DNA of 64,000 nucleotides from Rickettsia typhi (GCA_945875975.1 CAMCMD010000006.1:1-64000), one strand, 5' to 3'; counted from the stretch's first letter, positions 18,848 to 28,558 are shown. Notes: generated from the letters alone by a model not told the origin. Numbers and translations are program-made.

Positions 18848-20328
18848 TAGAAACCTCCTGGTGTGAAATCAGTATTAGCCATCGCTCGCTCAATTACCGC
18901 CATTGATCTAATAAGATTATACTCATCAAATGCAGGTGCTATTAATTGCATTCCTAGTGGCAATCCTTGGGACGATATGCTAGCTGGGACAGATCCGCAT
19001 GGTAAACCGGCTAGGCTTGCTGGAATGGTAAATATATCGTTTAGATACATAGTGAGTGGATCGCTTTGATTTTCATTTATACCAAAAGCAGCCGTTGGTG
19101 CAGACGGCAATAAAATTACATCTACTTTTTCATATGCTGTTTTAAAATCGTTTGCTATTAAACGACGTATTTTTTGAGCTTTTAAATAATAAGCATCCAT
19201 TTTGCTTGAAGAAAGTACATAAGTACCAATCATAATACGTCTCTTTACCTCATCGCCAAAACCCTCTGTTCTGGTAAGGGTATACATTTCATCAAGGGAC
19301 TTGCAGTCTTTTTCGGTTCTATGGCCGTAGCGAACTCCATCATATCTTGACAAATTCGATGAAGCCTCTGCGGGTGCGATAACATAATAAACAGGTAAAG
19401 CATATTTGGCATGAGGAAGTGAGATGTTAACTATTTCAGCTCCTTCTGCCTTCATCATTTCAATCGAATCTTGCCACATTTTGATTATTTCACTATTAAC
19501 TCCTTTCATATCCATTAAATCCATTGGAATGCCAACTCGCATTCCTTTTACTGATTTTATAGAAGCTGATACAAGCTCTGGTACAGATTTGTTGACTGAA
19601 GTGGAATCTTTTTCATCAAACCCCATCATAGCCTCAAGGATCAAAGCAGCGTCATTTACTGTTCTTGTAAAAATGCCCGCTTGATCAAGAGAACTGGAGA
19701 AAGCCACCATACCCCATCTTGAGCATCGCCCATATGTAGGTTTAATCCCAACGATGCCCGTGAAAGCCGCTGGCTGCCTGATTGAGCCACCAGTATCACT
19801 TCCAAGAGCTGCCATGGCGCTAAAGCTACTTACTGCGGCAGCTGATCCTGCAGATGATCCTCCTGGAACAAGATCTTGAGAGTTGTCTTTCGCTTTCCAT
19901 GGGCTAATCGTACTGCCAAAATAGCTAGTGGTACCCGACGAACCCATCGCAAACTCATCCATATTTGTTTTTCCAATCATGATTGTTCCATGATCAGCGA
20001 TATTTTTGCTAATTGTTGATTCGTACGTTGGAACGAAATTATGTAGCATCTTTGATCCGGCAGTAGTCCTGATACCGTTCGTGCAAAATAAGTCTTTTAC
20101 TGCAACGGGAATTCCTTCTAGCTTACGATTAGTTCCTTCTTGATAATTTTGATCCGCCTGCTTTGCTTGCTTAGTTGCATGGTGAAAGGTTTCTGTAATA
20201 TATGCATTAAGATTTTCGCATTTTGTTGCTTGAGCTATATGGGCATTAACAAGCTCGGTTGAGGTGAATTTTTTTGAGTTTAAGCCCTCTAGAGCCGACG
20301 TTATGGATAACTTTATCAATTCTTTCAT
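18847..20328 (-). CDS. gatA: Asp-tRNA(Asn)/Glu-tRNA(Gln) amidotransferase subunit A
   Basis: About 493 residues from ATG 20328; the frame extends a further 8 codons upstream into gatC, but MKELIKLS is the normal family start and lies one base after the gatC stop. The amidase signature is intact: Lys in AVKDLFC, and the [10 protein letters not shown] serines, giving the Lys-cisSer-Ser triad that hydrolyses glutamine. Confidence 0.98.
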   Translation of the reverse strand: MKELIKLSITSALEGLNSKKFTSTELVNAHIAQATKCENLNAYITETFHHATKQAKQADQNYQEGTNRKLEGIPVAVKDLFCTNGIRTTAGSKMLHNFVPTYESTISKNIADHGTIMIGKTNMDEFAMGSSGTTSYFGSTISPWKAKDNSQDLVPGGSSAGSAAAVSSFSAMAALGSDTGGSIRQPAAFTGIVGIKPTYGRCSRWGMVAFSSSLDQAGIFTRTVNDAALILEAMMGFDEKDSTSVNKSVPELVSASIKSVKGMRVGIPMDLMDMKGVNSEIIKMWQDSIEMMKAEGAEIVNISLPHAKYALPVYYVIAPAEASSNLSRYDGVRYGHRTEKDCKSLDEMYTLTRTEGFGDEVKRRIMIGTYVLSSSKMDAYYLKAQKIRRLIANDFKTAYEKVDVILLPSAPTAAFGINENQSDPLTMYLNDIFTIPASLAGLPCGSVPASISSQGLPLGMQLIAPAFDEYNLIRSMAVIERAMANTDFTPGGF

Positions 20329-20329
20329 A

Positions 20330-20632
20330 TTATTCAACCACCTTTGGAACAATAAAACATTTTATTTCACGCGCCAAATCGACGCTATTACCTGGAACAT
20401 TTTTGAAGAGATCATCAGAAAGATTAGCTTCATTTACTTTATCTTCGCGCAGTCTTTGACTCATTTCGCATACTGATCTTAGTGGCTCGATATCCTGGCA
20501 TTCAACCTCATGAATTTGATTAATCATGTTAAGGACGCTTTCAAGTTTAGAAGAGAACTCTTTAGCTTCCTCGCCTGAAAAGCTTAGCCGAGCCAGTTTT
20601 TGTAATTTTTTTAATTCTATGTCGCTGATCAT
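20330..20632 (-). CDS. gatC: Asp-tRNA(Asn)/Glu-tRNA(Gln) amidotransferase subunit C
   Basis: 100 residues with the typical [19 protein letters not shown]-terminus and the NVPGNSV segment that wraps around the A-B interface; the family's usual DxxxPL motif appears as DIEPLRSV. It is the first gene of the gatCAB-map-radC-wecA run. The 195 bases upstream contain no gene; they carry its promoter by inference, though I see no convincing boxes. Confidence 0.95.
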   Translation of the reverse strand: MISDIELKKLQKLARLSFSGEEAKEFSSKLESVLNMINQIHEVECQDIEPLRSVCEMSQRLREDKVNEANLSDDLFKNVPGNSVDLAREIKCFIVPKVVE

Positions 20633-20827
20633 AATTGATTCTCATCGCATGTAAGTTGTTTATTATAAGGCTAGTGTTTATTTATGAATAATTCTGAGCG
20701 CATATATCATATGTATTATAGAAATAGAAGTTTTTAATAAACGCATTCAGGATCTCAAGTGGTTGTAAGATAAGTCCTGATATCTGTATTCAGGATAACC
20801 TATTCTTAGTATTATATATATCAGCCG

Positions 20828-21283
20828 TTATTTTTTCTTTTTTCTTTTAGTACCATCGGTCGTTTTATTGAACCTACCTATATTCTTGACAAATTTTTGT
20901 ATACCATTTTGCTGAGTGCCATAGGTCTGTGTATAGTTGCTTTGTGATGAGATTTCCTCGTTTTGACCATCGCTTAAAAGTATAGCTTCTTGAACTTTAT
21001 CGCCATTAAATACTACTTTTACTATACGTTGTTTTACCACCTTAGGATCAAACCATGCTCTCTTAGCAAGTGAACGTTGAATATAATACCATGTATTATT
21101 AGAATAATCTGGTACATAGGTTGGAGTTCCAACAAGTGCAATCAACTGCACTTTGGCTGGTTGCTGAGAATTTATTTGCTTTATTGCCTCGTCGCTTACA
21201 AATTGTCCACGAACGTCTATAGACTGACAACCAGCCAGGAATATAAGAAAAATTGTTGGTATTAGTTTGGGTAAATGTGTCAT
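20828..21283 (-). CDS. bamE: Outer-membrane lipoprotein BamE (SmpA/OmlA family)
   Basis: 151 residues. MTHLPKLIPTIFLIFLAGC is a lipoprotein signal with the lipobox LAGC. The mature part has the family's QLIALVGTPTYVPDYSNNTWYY fold signature, a part of the barrel assembly machinery. The last 45 residues are extra, rich in N, Q and T, and end in a Lys run, which is longer than the usual BamE. It is divergent from rpmF across 120 bases. Confidence 0.85.
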   Translation of the reverse strand: MTHLPKLIPTIFLIFLAGCQSIDVRGQFVSDEAIKQINSQQPAKVQLIALVGTPTYVPDYSNNTWYYIQRSLAKRAWFDPKVVKQRIVKVVFNGDKVQEAILLSDGQNEEISSQSNYTQTYGTQQNGIQKFVKNIGRFNKTTDGTKRKKKK

Positions 21284-21403
21284 AAATGGTTTTTATATAA
21301 AAATATTATGGATTTTGTAGATGAAATATAATACAATGCGCCTCTGTTTGACAAACACTTTTTTTAAATACTGACAACAAAGAAGTATATTGAGGGATAA
21401 ACC

Positions 21404-21601
21404 ATGGCAGTTCCAAAGAAAAAAACATCGAAATCAAAACGTAATATGAGACGTTCACATGACGCACTTAGCCGAATCAATGTTATAATAGACAAAGATA
21501 CTGGTGAGTACAGACTACCACATCATATGGATGCAAGCAACGGTTCATACAATAAACGTCAAGTTATTGCAGAAAAAGTTGAAATTGAAGCGGTTGAGTA
21601 A
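21404..21601 (+). CDS. rpmF: 50S ribosomal protein L32
   Basis: 65 residues beginning [20 protein letters not shown], the invariant L32 N-terminus. A TTGACA at 21348-21353 and a TATAAT at 21327-21332 occur upstream but neither has a good partner box, so the promoter is unresolved. fabH starts 9 bases after the stop; plsX, which commonly separates the two, is absent here. Confidence 0.98.
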   Translation: MAVPKKKTSKSKRNMRRSHDALSRINVIIDKDTGEYRLPHHMDASNGSYNKRQVIAEKVEIEAVE

Positions 21602-21610
21602 GTAACTCAT

Positions 21611-22564
21611 ATGGCCACAAGAATTATTGGTTGTGGAGGCTACTTACCAGAAAGAGTTTTAACTAATGATGATCTAGCGAAGTTTGTTGACACTAGTGAT
21701 GAATGGATTAGAACAAGAACTGGGATCTGTCAGCGACATATTGCTGCCGAAGGAGAGTTTACTTCACACATGGCTCATAAAGCAGCGCTTGCCGCAATTA
21801 AAGATGCTAAAATTAACGTTCAAGACATAGATCTTGTTGTTGTTTGTAGCAACACTCCTGATAATAGTTTCCCTGGGGTAGCCAACAAATTGCAAGGTTA
21901 TCTAAATCTCCAACATATACCTTCTTTTGATATACAGGCAATCTGTTCTGGATTTATATATGGCATTCATGTAGTGGATAGCATGATAAAATCTGGTAAA
22001 TATAAGACTGCCTTATTAGTGTGCGCTGAGAAAATGTCTGCTCTTCTAGATTGGAAAGATCGCTCAACCTGTGTATTGTTTGGAGATGGTGCCGGTGCAG
22101 TAATTTTGCAGCATTGCAATTCGAATGCTGGTATTATCGATAGTAATATTTATTCTGATGGGTCAATGTACGATATACTTTACACTGATGGAGGTGTAAG
22201 TACTAATGGCAAAAGCGGTACAGTGCAAATGAAGGGTCAAGAAGTATTCCGGCGTGCGGTTGAAAAAATGTCTGAATCAGTTAAGCAGGTGCTGGAGTCA
22301 AACGGGATGAATTTGTCTGATGTTGACTATCTGATTCCTCACCAGGCAAATTTGCGGATAATTGATAGTGTTGCTTCTAGATTTGAGATTGATAGCAGTA
22401 AAGTAGTAATTACTATTGATAGGCACGCAAATTGTTCGGCGGCTTCGATTCCTCTTGCATTATCAGAACTCAAATCATCCAAAGGAGTAAAGTCAGGCGA
22501 AATAGTTGTGTTTACTGCCTTTGGTGCGGGTGCAACTTGGGGATCTGCGATTGTAAGATGGTAG
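21611..22564 (+). CDS. fabH: 3-oxoacyl-ACP synthase III
   Basis: 317 residues. The catalytic triad is visible: Cys in QAICSGF (about residue 114), His in PHQANLR (about 243) and Asn in HANCSAAS (about 275). It condenses acetyl-CoA with malonyl-ACP to start fatty acid synthesis. It is co-directional with rpmF and the HU-family gene. Confidence 0.97.
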   Translation: MATRIIGCGGYLPERVLTNDDLAKFVDTSDEWIRTRTGICQRHIAAEGEFTSHMAHKAALAAIKDAKINVQDIDLVVVCSNTPDNSFPGVANKLQGYLNLQHIPSFDIQAICSGFIYGIHVVDSMIKSGKYKTALLVCAEKMSALLDWKDRSTCVLFGDGAGAVILQHCNSNAGIIDSNIYSDGSMYDILYTDGGVSTNGKSGTVQMKGQEVFRRAVEKMSESVKQVLESNGMNLSDVDYLIPHQANLRIIDSVASRFEIDSSKVVITIDRHANCSAASIPLALSELKSSKGVKSGEIVVFTAFGAGATWGSAIVRW

Positions 22565-22613
22565 TAATATCATAATAAAAATTGATGGGGATAATATACA
22601 TAAGGTCTCTACC

Positions 22614-22889
22614 ATTACTAAGGAAAAAATTTCTGAAAAATTAAGGTCTCAACTTGGGTTATCGCTATCGTTGTGCGAAGAAATTACATTATATGTTTTT
22701 GCAGAAATTTTAAACCTAGCCAAAAAAGATCAAAAAATTATGTTGCAGAATTTTGGCACTTGGAAAATTAACCACAAAAAAACTAGGCCAGGATTCAACA
22801 TTCACTCTGGTAATTCTGTTTCGATTTCTCCAAGAACTGTGCTGCAATTTACTCCTTCTAAGTCATTTAAGGATAAGGTGAATTCGTGA
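22614..22889 (+). CDS. HU/IHF-family DNA-binding protein with apparent ATT start
   Basis: About 91 residues. ITKEKISEKL matches the HU/IHF N-terminus, NFGTWKIN matches the GxF core and RPGFNIHSG matches the DNA-binding arm (usually RxGRNPxTG); the tail SKSFKDKVN is typical. The frame is open back to 22557 but contains no ATG, GTG or TTG before 22671, and starting at that TTG would delete the first helix. An ATT at 22614 has AAGG eight bases upstream (22602-22605) and gives the normal length. Non-standard initiation or loss of the start are both possible. It overlaps the merR-like gene by four bases. Confidence 0.75.
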   Translation: MTKEKISEKLRSQLGLSLSLCEEITLYVFAEILNLAKKDQKIMLQNFGTWKINHKKTRPGFNIHSGNSVSISPRTVLQFTPSKSFKDKVNS

Positions 22890-23437
22890 TAGCTGAAAAG
22901 AAGTATTTTTCTATTACGGAAGTAGCAGAGTTGACTGGGCTATCTACTCATAAGCTTCGTTATGTTGAGAAATCTGATCGTAATCTCTCAATAATAAAAA
23001 TGAGAGGCAGAAGATATTATACAAAAGATACCATTAATTACCTAAAACAAAGTTACTTAATCAACTCTATTATAGAGAAAGATAGAGATGCTCAATTAGA
23101 TCGAGTGAGTTTGGGAGGCGAACCATCATCTGAGGCTGCGTTAGTAGATAGGGAGCTAGATCAAGCTGATAATTCTTTGTACGATGTTAACCAAATGAAT
23201 GGCTATAAGATCAATCTTCCACGTCAGCTTGATCTTGGTATTAAGTTTTCTGTAGATGGCCGTGCGTCGGTGCAACAAGTTGATGAAGATTTGAGCTTGA
23301 GTCGGCTAAACAAGAATGCAAATCAAATCCAAGAATCACCAATACAGATTTTTACTCAGATAGAGTCTAAACAAGTGCCAATTGTTTCTCGAATCGATCA
23401 GTTACTTAGTAAGCTATATAAGATTCAAAATAAATGA
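22886..23437 (+). CDS. MerR-family transcriptional regulator
   Basis: 183 residues from a GTG that overlaps the stop of the HU gene (GTGA). The N-terminal winged helix reads YFSITEVAELTGLSTHKLRYVEK...RRYYTKDTINYL, a MerR-type domain. The remaining 110 residues are not a recognised sensor domain, are polar and probably partly disordered, and have no Cys for metal binding. The pairing of HU and MerR genes after fabH is seen in other alphaproteobacteria; the target is unknown. Confidence 0.85.
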   Translation: MIAEKKYFSITEVAELTGLSTHKLRYVEKSDRNLSIIKMRGRRYYTKDTINYLKQSYLINSIIEKDRDAQLDRVSLGGEPSSEAALVDRELDQADNSLYDVNQMNGYKINLPRQLDLGIKFSVDGRASVQQVDEDLSLSRLNKNANQIQESPIQIFTQIESKQVPIVSRIDQLLSKLYKIQNK

Positions 23438-23568
23438 ATATTAAAACTATTTTATACCATTTCCCAGATTAATTTAAGCAATAAATTCAACCACAACCTT
23501 GTGCTATATATGTGGTGAATACAATGTTGATGCGTAAAATTCTCTAGTAGATTTAAATGGCAAATGTT

Positions 23569-23805
23569 TTAGATATTCAGCGCTGAGCGGTAGAGTTCTA
23601 AAATTGCTTCTTGTTCTGCTAGCGAATCTTTATCAAGTTTCTTTAATTTTATCACTTGCTTCATAATTTTAGTATCAAAGCCGTTTGCTTTGGCTTCATC
23701 AAATACTTGTTTTATATCGTCAGCTACTTCTGCCTTATCGCTATTTAGTCGTTCTATTCTGCTGATATATTGCTTTAGTTGGTCTATTGCTATTACTTCT
23801 GTCAT
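23569..23805 (-). CDS. gapR: GapR / DUF2312 family nucleoid protein
   Basis: 78 residues from the ATG at 23805; the frame runs 12 codons further but MTEVIAIDQLKQYISRIERL is the family start. The body (KAEVADDIKQVFDEAKANGFD, then MKQVIKLKKLD) is the DUF2312 signature. In Caulobacter GapR binds overtwisted AT-rich DNA ahead of replication forks. It stands alone between the merR-like gene and the membrane protein at 23971. Confidence 0.92.
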   Translation of the reverse strand: MTEVIAIDQLKQYISRIERLNSDKAEVADDIKQVFDEAKANGFDTKIMKQVIKLKKLDKDSLAEQEAILELYRSALNI

Positions 23806-23970
23806 TATAGTAAACTCCATTTTTATGATAATATACGACATTTTTATTAAAACTTAAGCAAAAAAAACAAAAAAATATTGCATGTGAGAATAAAAGTTGG
23901 TATTTACTCTGTTTTAGGTTAAATGGCGGCTCTAATCATTAACTTATAGTTTAATATTCAAATATAAAAA

Positions 23971-24531
23971 ATGCTTATGTTTAATGACCATGATCTTATT
24001 TTGTTTGCTTGTTTTGTAGGGGCCATTGTTTGGGTGTTGATTACTAAAATCTTCACTTATAAGAAATTATTGGATGAAAAAAATATCCAGATAATCCAGC
24101 ATTATCTTGATGGCAAATTTTTATATAAAAACTTGGTGAATAGTATAAGCATATCTAATGCTTCTGAGTTTTGTATTCAGTTAATAAAGGATGTCAAAGA
24201 GTACCATAACTTGGAAGATGTTATAGTTATAGATTCGATTATAATGCTTTCTGGGGAGAATAATACGCTTCTTCGTAGCGCAATTATAAAATATATACAA
24301 AAAAATATTACCAGGATAAGAGCTGCTATCGAAGGTCACAAGCTTGCCAGGTTTAGTTGTAAAATTATCGATTCTACTTACATAATATACATTTCAAGTA
24401 TTGCTTCAAAAGATGAGGGAGATGGGTTGATTGTTTGTGTAGAACAGGCTCCCTCTCTTTTGACTAAGCAAGAAAAGCATAGCCTAGAGTGCAGTGTTAA
24501 TTTACTAAAAACAAGATTGCTGCACTGTTAA
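23971..24531 (+). CDS. Single-pass membrane protein of unknown function
   Basis: 186 residues. One hydrophobic helix (about residues 8-28, LILFACFVGAIVWVLITKIF) anchors a soluble domain of about 155 residues. That domain alternates helices and strands (EDVIVIDSIIMLSG, YIIYISSIASK, GLIVCVEQAP) in a way that recalls a GAF or PAS-like sensor fold, but no motif secures this. No histidine kinase region follows. It is upstream of queF by 70 bases. Confidence 0.7.
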   Translation: MLMFNDHDLILFACFVGAIVWVLITKIFTYKKLLDEKNIQIIQHYLDGKFLYKNLVNSISISNASEFCIQLIKDVKEYHNLEDVIVIDSIIMLSGENNTLLRSAIIKYIQKNITRIRAAIEGHKLARFSCKIIDSTYIIYISSIASKDEGDGLIVCVEQAPSLLTKQEKHSLECSVNLLKTRLLHC

Positions 24532-24601
24532 AATAATATATAATACGAGCAGTTGAATCGTATTATAACAATGTCAGCAGTAAGTTTTTTGAGGTTAACA
24601 A

Positions 24602-25435
24602 GTGCCAGAAAAATTAGATTTGCCTTTAGGTAAAGAGGTTAAGTATTCATATAGTTATGATAAAGCTCTATTAGTTGGCATACCAAGAAAATTAGCTAGA
24701 GAGCAGATTAATTTATTTGGAGATATGCCGTTTAGTGGAGGGGATTTTTGGAACTGTTACGAGTTGTCGTGGCTTAATTCAAAAGGTAAGCCAGAAGTTA
24801 GAATAGTACAATTTTTTGTTCCTTTTGATTCTGAAAACATCGTAGAGTCAAAATCAGTTAAGCTTTATCTGAATTCTTATAATGGAACAAAATTTACTGA
24901 CGAAAATGAGGTTATTGCTCTACTCAAAGTGGATCTGGATCGTGTAACCAATTCGGACATAGAACTATCTGTGAAATCTTTGAGCGAGTTTTCCAGTGAT
25001 AAGTTGGTAATGTTCGGTGGTGTGTATCTTGATGAACTAGACATAGAAGTGAACGAGTATAATGTCAATTCTAAATTACTTAAGCTATCTGATGATTCGC
25101 AGGTAGTAGAAGAGGTGCTATATTCAAATCTATTAAAATCAAACTGCTTAGTAACAAATCAACCTGATTGGGCTTCAGTACAAATCAAATATCGCGGGAG
25201 AAAAATAAACCATAAATCTCTCCTACAGTATATTATCTCTTTTAGAAATCATAGTGAATTTCATGAACAATGTGTCGAGCATATGTTTAATGACATTATA
25301 AAGCAGTGTTCGCCAATGGAATTGACGGTATTTGCCAAATACACCAGGCGAGGTGGGGTGGATATTAATCCTTATAGAACTAACACCATCTTTAAAACCA
25401 CAGATATTAACAAATATAGGGATATACGGCAGTAA
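24602..25435 (+). CDS. queF: NADPH-dependent 7-cyano-7-deazaguanine reductase
   Basis: 277 residues, the long unimodular form of QueF. GTG start at 24602 with GAGG seven bases upstream. The NADPH/substrate motif appears as ESKSVKLYLNSYN, and the catalytic Cys lies in SNCLVTNQPDW (about residue 180). It reduces preQ0 to preQ1 for queuosine in tRNAs with GUN anticodons; tRNA-Asp(GUC) in this window would be a substrate of the finished pathway. Confidence 0.96.
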   Translation: MPEKLDLPLGKEVKYSYSYDKALLVGIPRKLAREQINLFGDMPFSGGDFWNCYELSWLNSKGKPEVRIVQFFVPFDSENIVESKSVKLYLNSYNGTKFTDENEVIALLKVDLDRVTNSDIELSVKSLSEFSSDKLVMFGGVYLDELDIEVNEYNVNSKLLKLSDDSQVVEEVLYSNLLKSNCLVTNQPDWASVQIKYRGRKINHKSLLQYIISFRNHSEFHEQCVEHMFNDIIKQCSPMELTVFAKYTRRGGVDINPYRTNTIFKTTDINKYRDIRQ

Positions 25436-25505
25436 ATAAATTTGTGAAAGAAAAAAAATATCGTAAAATATTATTATGAAATTATTTTGATTTGGAGACA
25501 TCGAT

Positions 25506-25946
25506 ATGAGTGGTAATAAAGCTAGTCAAAAAGCCAGCAAGAGTAAAAGTAGCAAACCTAGCAAGGCATTTAATGAGACACTACTGGCGGAGAACCTGCT
25601 TGAGTCAGATTTTGCCGATGATATGAAGCAAGGTGTAAACGATTTTATAAAATCCGCTAACTCTACATTTAGTTCTAGTTTACATGGTAATAGTGATCTC
25701 ACTAATCTTACACAAAAAATGATAAAAAACCTGACGGATAATATTAATAATTCCTTTGAGAATAACTTGGGCTTAAGCGCGGAGTGCTTAAAATGTAAAA
25801 CCGCAGGCGATTTTATAGAGATTCATCGTAAGTTTTTTGAACATAACTATCAAACGAGTGTTAGGACTTATACTGATCTTGTTCATGATGTACAACAAAT
25901 CACGAATCATAATACAAAAAGTGCTAGAGGATGTTTGGGTAAATAG
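25506..25946 (+). CDS. Phasin-family granule protein
   Basis: 146 residues. After a Lys/Ser-rich N-terminus of about 20 residues comes an amphipathic helical region typical of phasins: NNSFENNLGLSAECLKCKTAGDFIEIHRKFFEHNY then SVRTYTDLVHDV. Phasins coat polyhydroxybutyrate granules; phaB, phaC and phaA lie elsewhere in the window and make that role plausible. GGAG lies upstream of the ATG with good spacing. Confidence 0.8.
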   Translation: MSGNKASQKASKSKSSKPSKAFNETLLAENLLESDFADDMKQGVNDFIKSANSTFSSSLHGNSDLTNLTQKMIKNLTDNINNSFENNLGLSAECLKCKTAGDFIEIHRKFFEHNYQTSVRTYTDLVHDVQQITNHNTKSARGCLGK

Positions 25947-26044
25947 GCCCAAAAGAAAGTCATGCAGAAATAGTATAGAAAACTACCAGATTGTGACGCA
26001 CTCAAGGAGATCCCTTCCTTAGAAATTAATCATCAACACTCAGT

Positions 26045-26623
26045 TTATATACCATCCCAACGCTTGATAATATCGGTATCAATGTTAAAAAGATCAAGAA
26101 TTCTTGCATTAGAATGATTTATTAAATCATCTATTGAAGAAGGTTTGTTATAGAATGCGGGAACTGCTGGACATATCGACACCCCAACACGGCTTAATTT
26201 TAGCATATTCTCTAAATGTATTGCATGAAGCGGTGTTTCTCTAACCATTAGAGCTAGTAGCCTCTTTTCTTTTATCACTACGCTAGCAGCTCGGGTAATC
26301 AGGTTATCTTCAAACCCATTAGCAATAGCAGAAAGTGTTTTCATACTGCAGGGGGCGATAATCATACCGTTAGTTCTAAAAGACCCGCTTGAAATTCGAG
26401 CTCCAATATCTCCAAAATTATATGCATAATCAGCAAGGCTCATTATATCCTTTACTGTAAAAGTTGTTTCAGTAGCTATGGTAAGATGAGCCGCTTTTGA
26501 AATGATTAGATGAGATTCCACAGCAAGAGTGCGTAGAGTTTTCAACAGATTTATTCCGTATATGGCTCCGGATGCTCCAGTAATGCTGACAATAATCTTG
26601 TAAGTATTTTCTTTTTTTATCAT
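26045..26623 (-). CDS. ubiX: Flavin prenyltransferase UbiX
   Basis: 192 residues. Family motifs include VSITGASGAIYG, the SSGSFRTNGMIIAPCSMKTL segment that binds FMN, and MVRETPLHAIHLENML. UbiX makes prenylated FMN for the UbiD decarboxylase in ubiquinone synthesis; ubiB and ubiE are also in the window. It faces the phasin gene tail to tail. Confidence 0.95.
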   Translation of the reverse strand: MIKKENTYKIIVSITGASGAIYGINLLKTLRTLAVESHLIISKAAHLTIATETTFTVKDIMSLADYAYNFGDIGARISSGSFRTNGMIIAPCSMKTLSAIANGFEDNLITRAASVVIKEKRLLALMVRETPLHAIHLENMLKLSRVGVSICPAVPAFYNKPSSIDDLINHSNARILDLFNIDTDIIKRWDGI

Positions 26624-26834
26624 ATATTATATAGATACTCCTATCTGGCAATAATCACAGCTCGGGATTATAATATTACCGAGCTTAAAAAGCAAAAATT
26701 TTAGCTAAAAAACAATTTAAACGAATTTAGTACTTGATCTTTTGGCCTATTTTTGTATTTTACTAGGAGGCATTTAAGGTATTTAGTTTTTTTGTATAAT
26801 TTTTGTGCATTATAATCAAATATTTTTAAAACAA

Positions 26835-26909
26835 GCGGGTGTAGCTCAGGGGTAGAGCGCTACCTTGCCAAGGTCGAAGTCGAGGGTTCGAATCCCTTCA
26901 CCCGCTCCA
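26835..26909 (+). tRNA. tRNA-Gly (GCC)
   Basis: A full cloverleaf: acceptor GCGGGTG paired with CACCCGC, D arm AGCTCAGGGGTAGAGC, anticodon loop CTTGCCAAG with GCC, T arm GAGGGTTCGAATCCCTT, encoded CCA. A TATAAT lies 19 bases upstream (26811-26816) with only a weak -35. Confidence 0.98.
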
Positions 26910-26935
26910 TTATATTAATCATTGGCGGTTGTCAT

Positions 26936-28132
26936 ATGTTTAAAGAAGTTAATCTAGTTGGTATCTTTGCGCTGATAGCGTATCCAATAATTTTGATTGT
27001 TCTAGCTATTTCTTATGCAGCAACCAACCAACTAGGTTGGTTTGAAGTGATTTTATTTTTAGCAGGGTATTATGGTTCAAATATTACTGTTGGAGTTGGA
27101 TTCCATCGTCTTTGGTCGCATGATACGTATAAAACAAATAAATTTGTTGAATTCATACTAGTTTTATTCTCTGCCGGCACTCTACAAGGTCCAGCTTTAT
27201 CTTGGGCATCAAATCATTTTATGCACCATACATATACTGATACGGAGAAAGATCCGCATACACCACTAAAATATAAAAGTAGAATTATGGGATTTCTGTG
27301 GTCTCATATGGGATGGATGTTGGTTGGGGAAGGCAGTTATAAATCTATTGACAGAGTTACAATAGTAAAGCATGGAAGAAATAAACTACTAAGATGGCAA
27401 CTAAAATATTATTGGCATATTGCTATTCTTATGAACACCTTAGTTCCAGCAGCTGTTGGGTATGTCTTCGGCGGGGCTAGTCTACTTGCTGCCTATGCAG
27501 GGTTTTTGTTTATAGGCCTGGGGAGAGCTGTGCAACAACAAGTTACGTTTTTTGTAAACTCGCTTTGTCATTTTGTTGGTACGCAAAAATATACTAACGG
27601 CACATCTAGGGATATTTGGTGGTTGGCACTTTTATTACTTGGAGAAAATTGGCATAATTTCCATCACGCATTTCCTTCTGATTATCGCAACGGTCATAAA
27701 TGGCATCAATTTGATGTCCATAAATGGATCATATACCTTATGAGTAAATGTGGTTTGGCTTGGGGTTTAAAAAGAACTGCAGAAGCTCGAGTTGAAGCTA
27801 AAATCTTCCAAACAGCAGATCAGGTTGCCAAATTTCATAAAGAAAAACTGGAATTGATGTCAACTAAGGTTAACGAATTAGATGTGCTTTGTCAGCAAAA
27901 AATCCAAGAGCTGGAAAATGCGCCTGCTAGGGCAAAAAAGAAATTTTGGCAGGCTTTGTCAAAAGCTCACCATAATTTAGATAATATCAGGCTTCAACTC
28001 CAGAGGCATATGAAGAACTTTGAAAACCCTTCTGAGAAAATTATTAATGCAATAAATAAAAAGCTTAAAAAGGCAGAGGATTCACTTCAAAAGCTTTATT
28101 CAGACATTGAACGCATTAAATCTTACGTTTGA
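26936..28132 (+). CDS. Acyl-CoA/acyl-lipid delta-9 type desaturase with coiled-coil tail
   Basis: 398 residues. The three His boxes of membrane desaturases are present: HRLWSH, HFMHHTYTD and NWHNFHH, with two pairs of membrane helices around them. It introduces a double bond into fatty acyl chains, so tunes membrane fluidity. Unusually, after about residue 285 there is a C-terminal extension of over 100 residues, highly charged and helical (KFHKEKLELMSTKVNELDVL, then KKLKKAEDSLQKLYSDIERI), probably a coiled coil facing the cytoplasm. It begins 26 bases after tRNA-Gly. Confidence 0.93.
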   Translation: MFKEVNLVGIFALIAYPIILIVLAISYAATNQLGWFEVILFLAGYYGSNITVGVGFHRLWSHDTYKTNKFVEFILVLFSAGTLQGPALSWASNHFMHHTYTDTEKDPHTPLKYKSRIMGFLWSHMGWMLVGEGSYKSIDRVTIVKHGRNKLLRWQLKYYWHIAILMNTLVPAAVGYVFGGASLLAAYAGFLFIGLGRAVQQQVTFFVNSLCHFVGTQKYTNGTSRDIWWLALLLLGENWHNFHHAFPSDYRNGHKWHQFDVHKWIIYLMSKCGLAWGLKRTAEARVEAKIFQTADQVAKFHKEKLELMSTKVNELDVLCQQKIQELENAPARAKKKFWQALSKAHHNLDNIRLQLQRHMKNFENPSEKIINAINKKLKKAEDSLQKLYSDIERIKSYV

Positions 28133-28489
28133 AAATATAATAGACTTCCTGCATAAGTCAAAAATAGTTGAGGGATTTTTAGGAAAAATGAAGCCGAGCG
28201 CCGCAATGTACTCAAATGTACGTTAGGAACGTAAGCAAAGTTATTCCGGACAAAACATACCTCCAGTCATTCTGTGTTACAAAGTCATGCCTTGCTTGAG
28301 CCGCTTTTTTTCTAGTGTTTGAGAATTTTGCCAAGAGGGGAGCTTCAGACAGTTTTAGGATTACTTTTGCCATGTTGCACAATAGTTCTTCTCGTCACGA
28401 CTGAATTTAATCACCGAGGTTTAATATTCTTTACTAATATTAGGAAGTAACACCCACCTAAATAAATATTTCCTGTACTTATTAATATA
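28133..28489. other. Gene-free stretch with a probable repeat-element remnant
   Basis: No credible gene. It starts with a distinctive stretch (GACTTCCTGCATAAGTC at about 28145-28161) and has two short hairpins, GTAC...GTAC near 28208-28225 and ACGTTAGGAACGT near 28223-28236. The GAGCGCCGCA...GTACTCAA segment is similar in layout to GAGCGACCGCA...GTACACAA in the 43104-43245 element. It looks like debris of a mobile or palindromic element, but no terminal repeats or transposase were found. Confidence 0.4.
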
Positions 28490-28517
28490 TTGACAGCTAA
28501 GTTGAAATAGGTATTTA
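28490..28517 (+). promoter_or_regulatory. Candidate sigma-70 promoter of the proline-rich protein gene
   Basis: TTGACA at 28490-28495, 16 bases, then TATTTA at 28512-28517. The start of RNA would be about 35 bases before the ATG at 28559. The same box pair, TTGACA and TATTTA, precedes the lipoprotein gene at 48590. Confidence 0.5.
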
Positions 28518-28558
28518 CTTAATAATGTATGAGTTAACTATTAAAGTGAGTAAATATT

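Noticed and set aside
21348..21353. TTGACA as the rpmF -35 box
   Set aside because: No acceptable -10 box at 15-19 bases; the nearby TATAAT lies upstream of it.
22671..22889. HU-family gene starting at TTG 22671
   Set aside because: This would remove the conserved first helix (ITKEKISEKL), leaving a fragment shorter than any functional HU/IHF.
25837..26022. Second frame overlapping the phasin tail as a frameshifted C-terminus
   Set aside because: The phasin frame already ends with a plausible tail and the overlapping peptide has no phasin-like composition.
28133..28558. Complete insertion sequence in the gap
   Set aside because: Only one suggestive end-like segment is visible; no transposase frame or matching second end.
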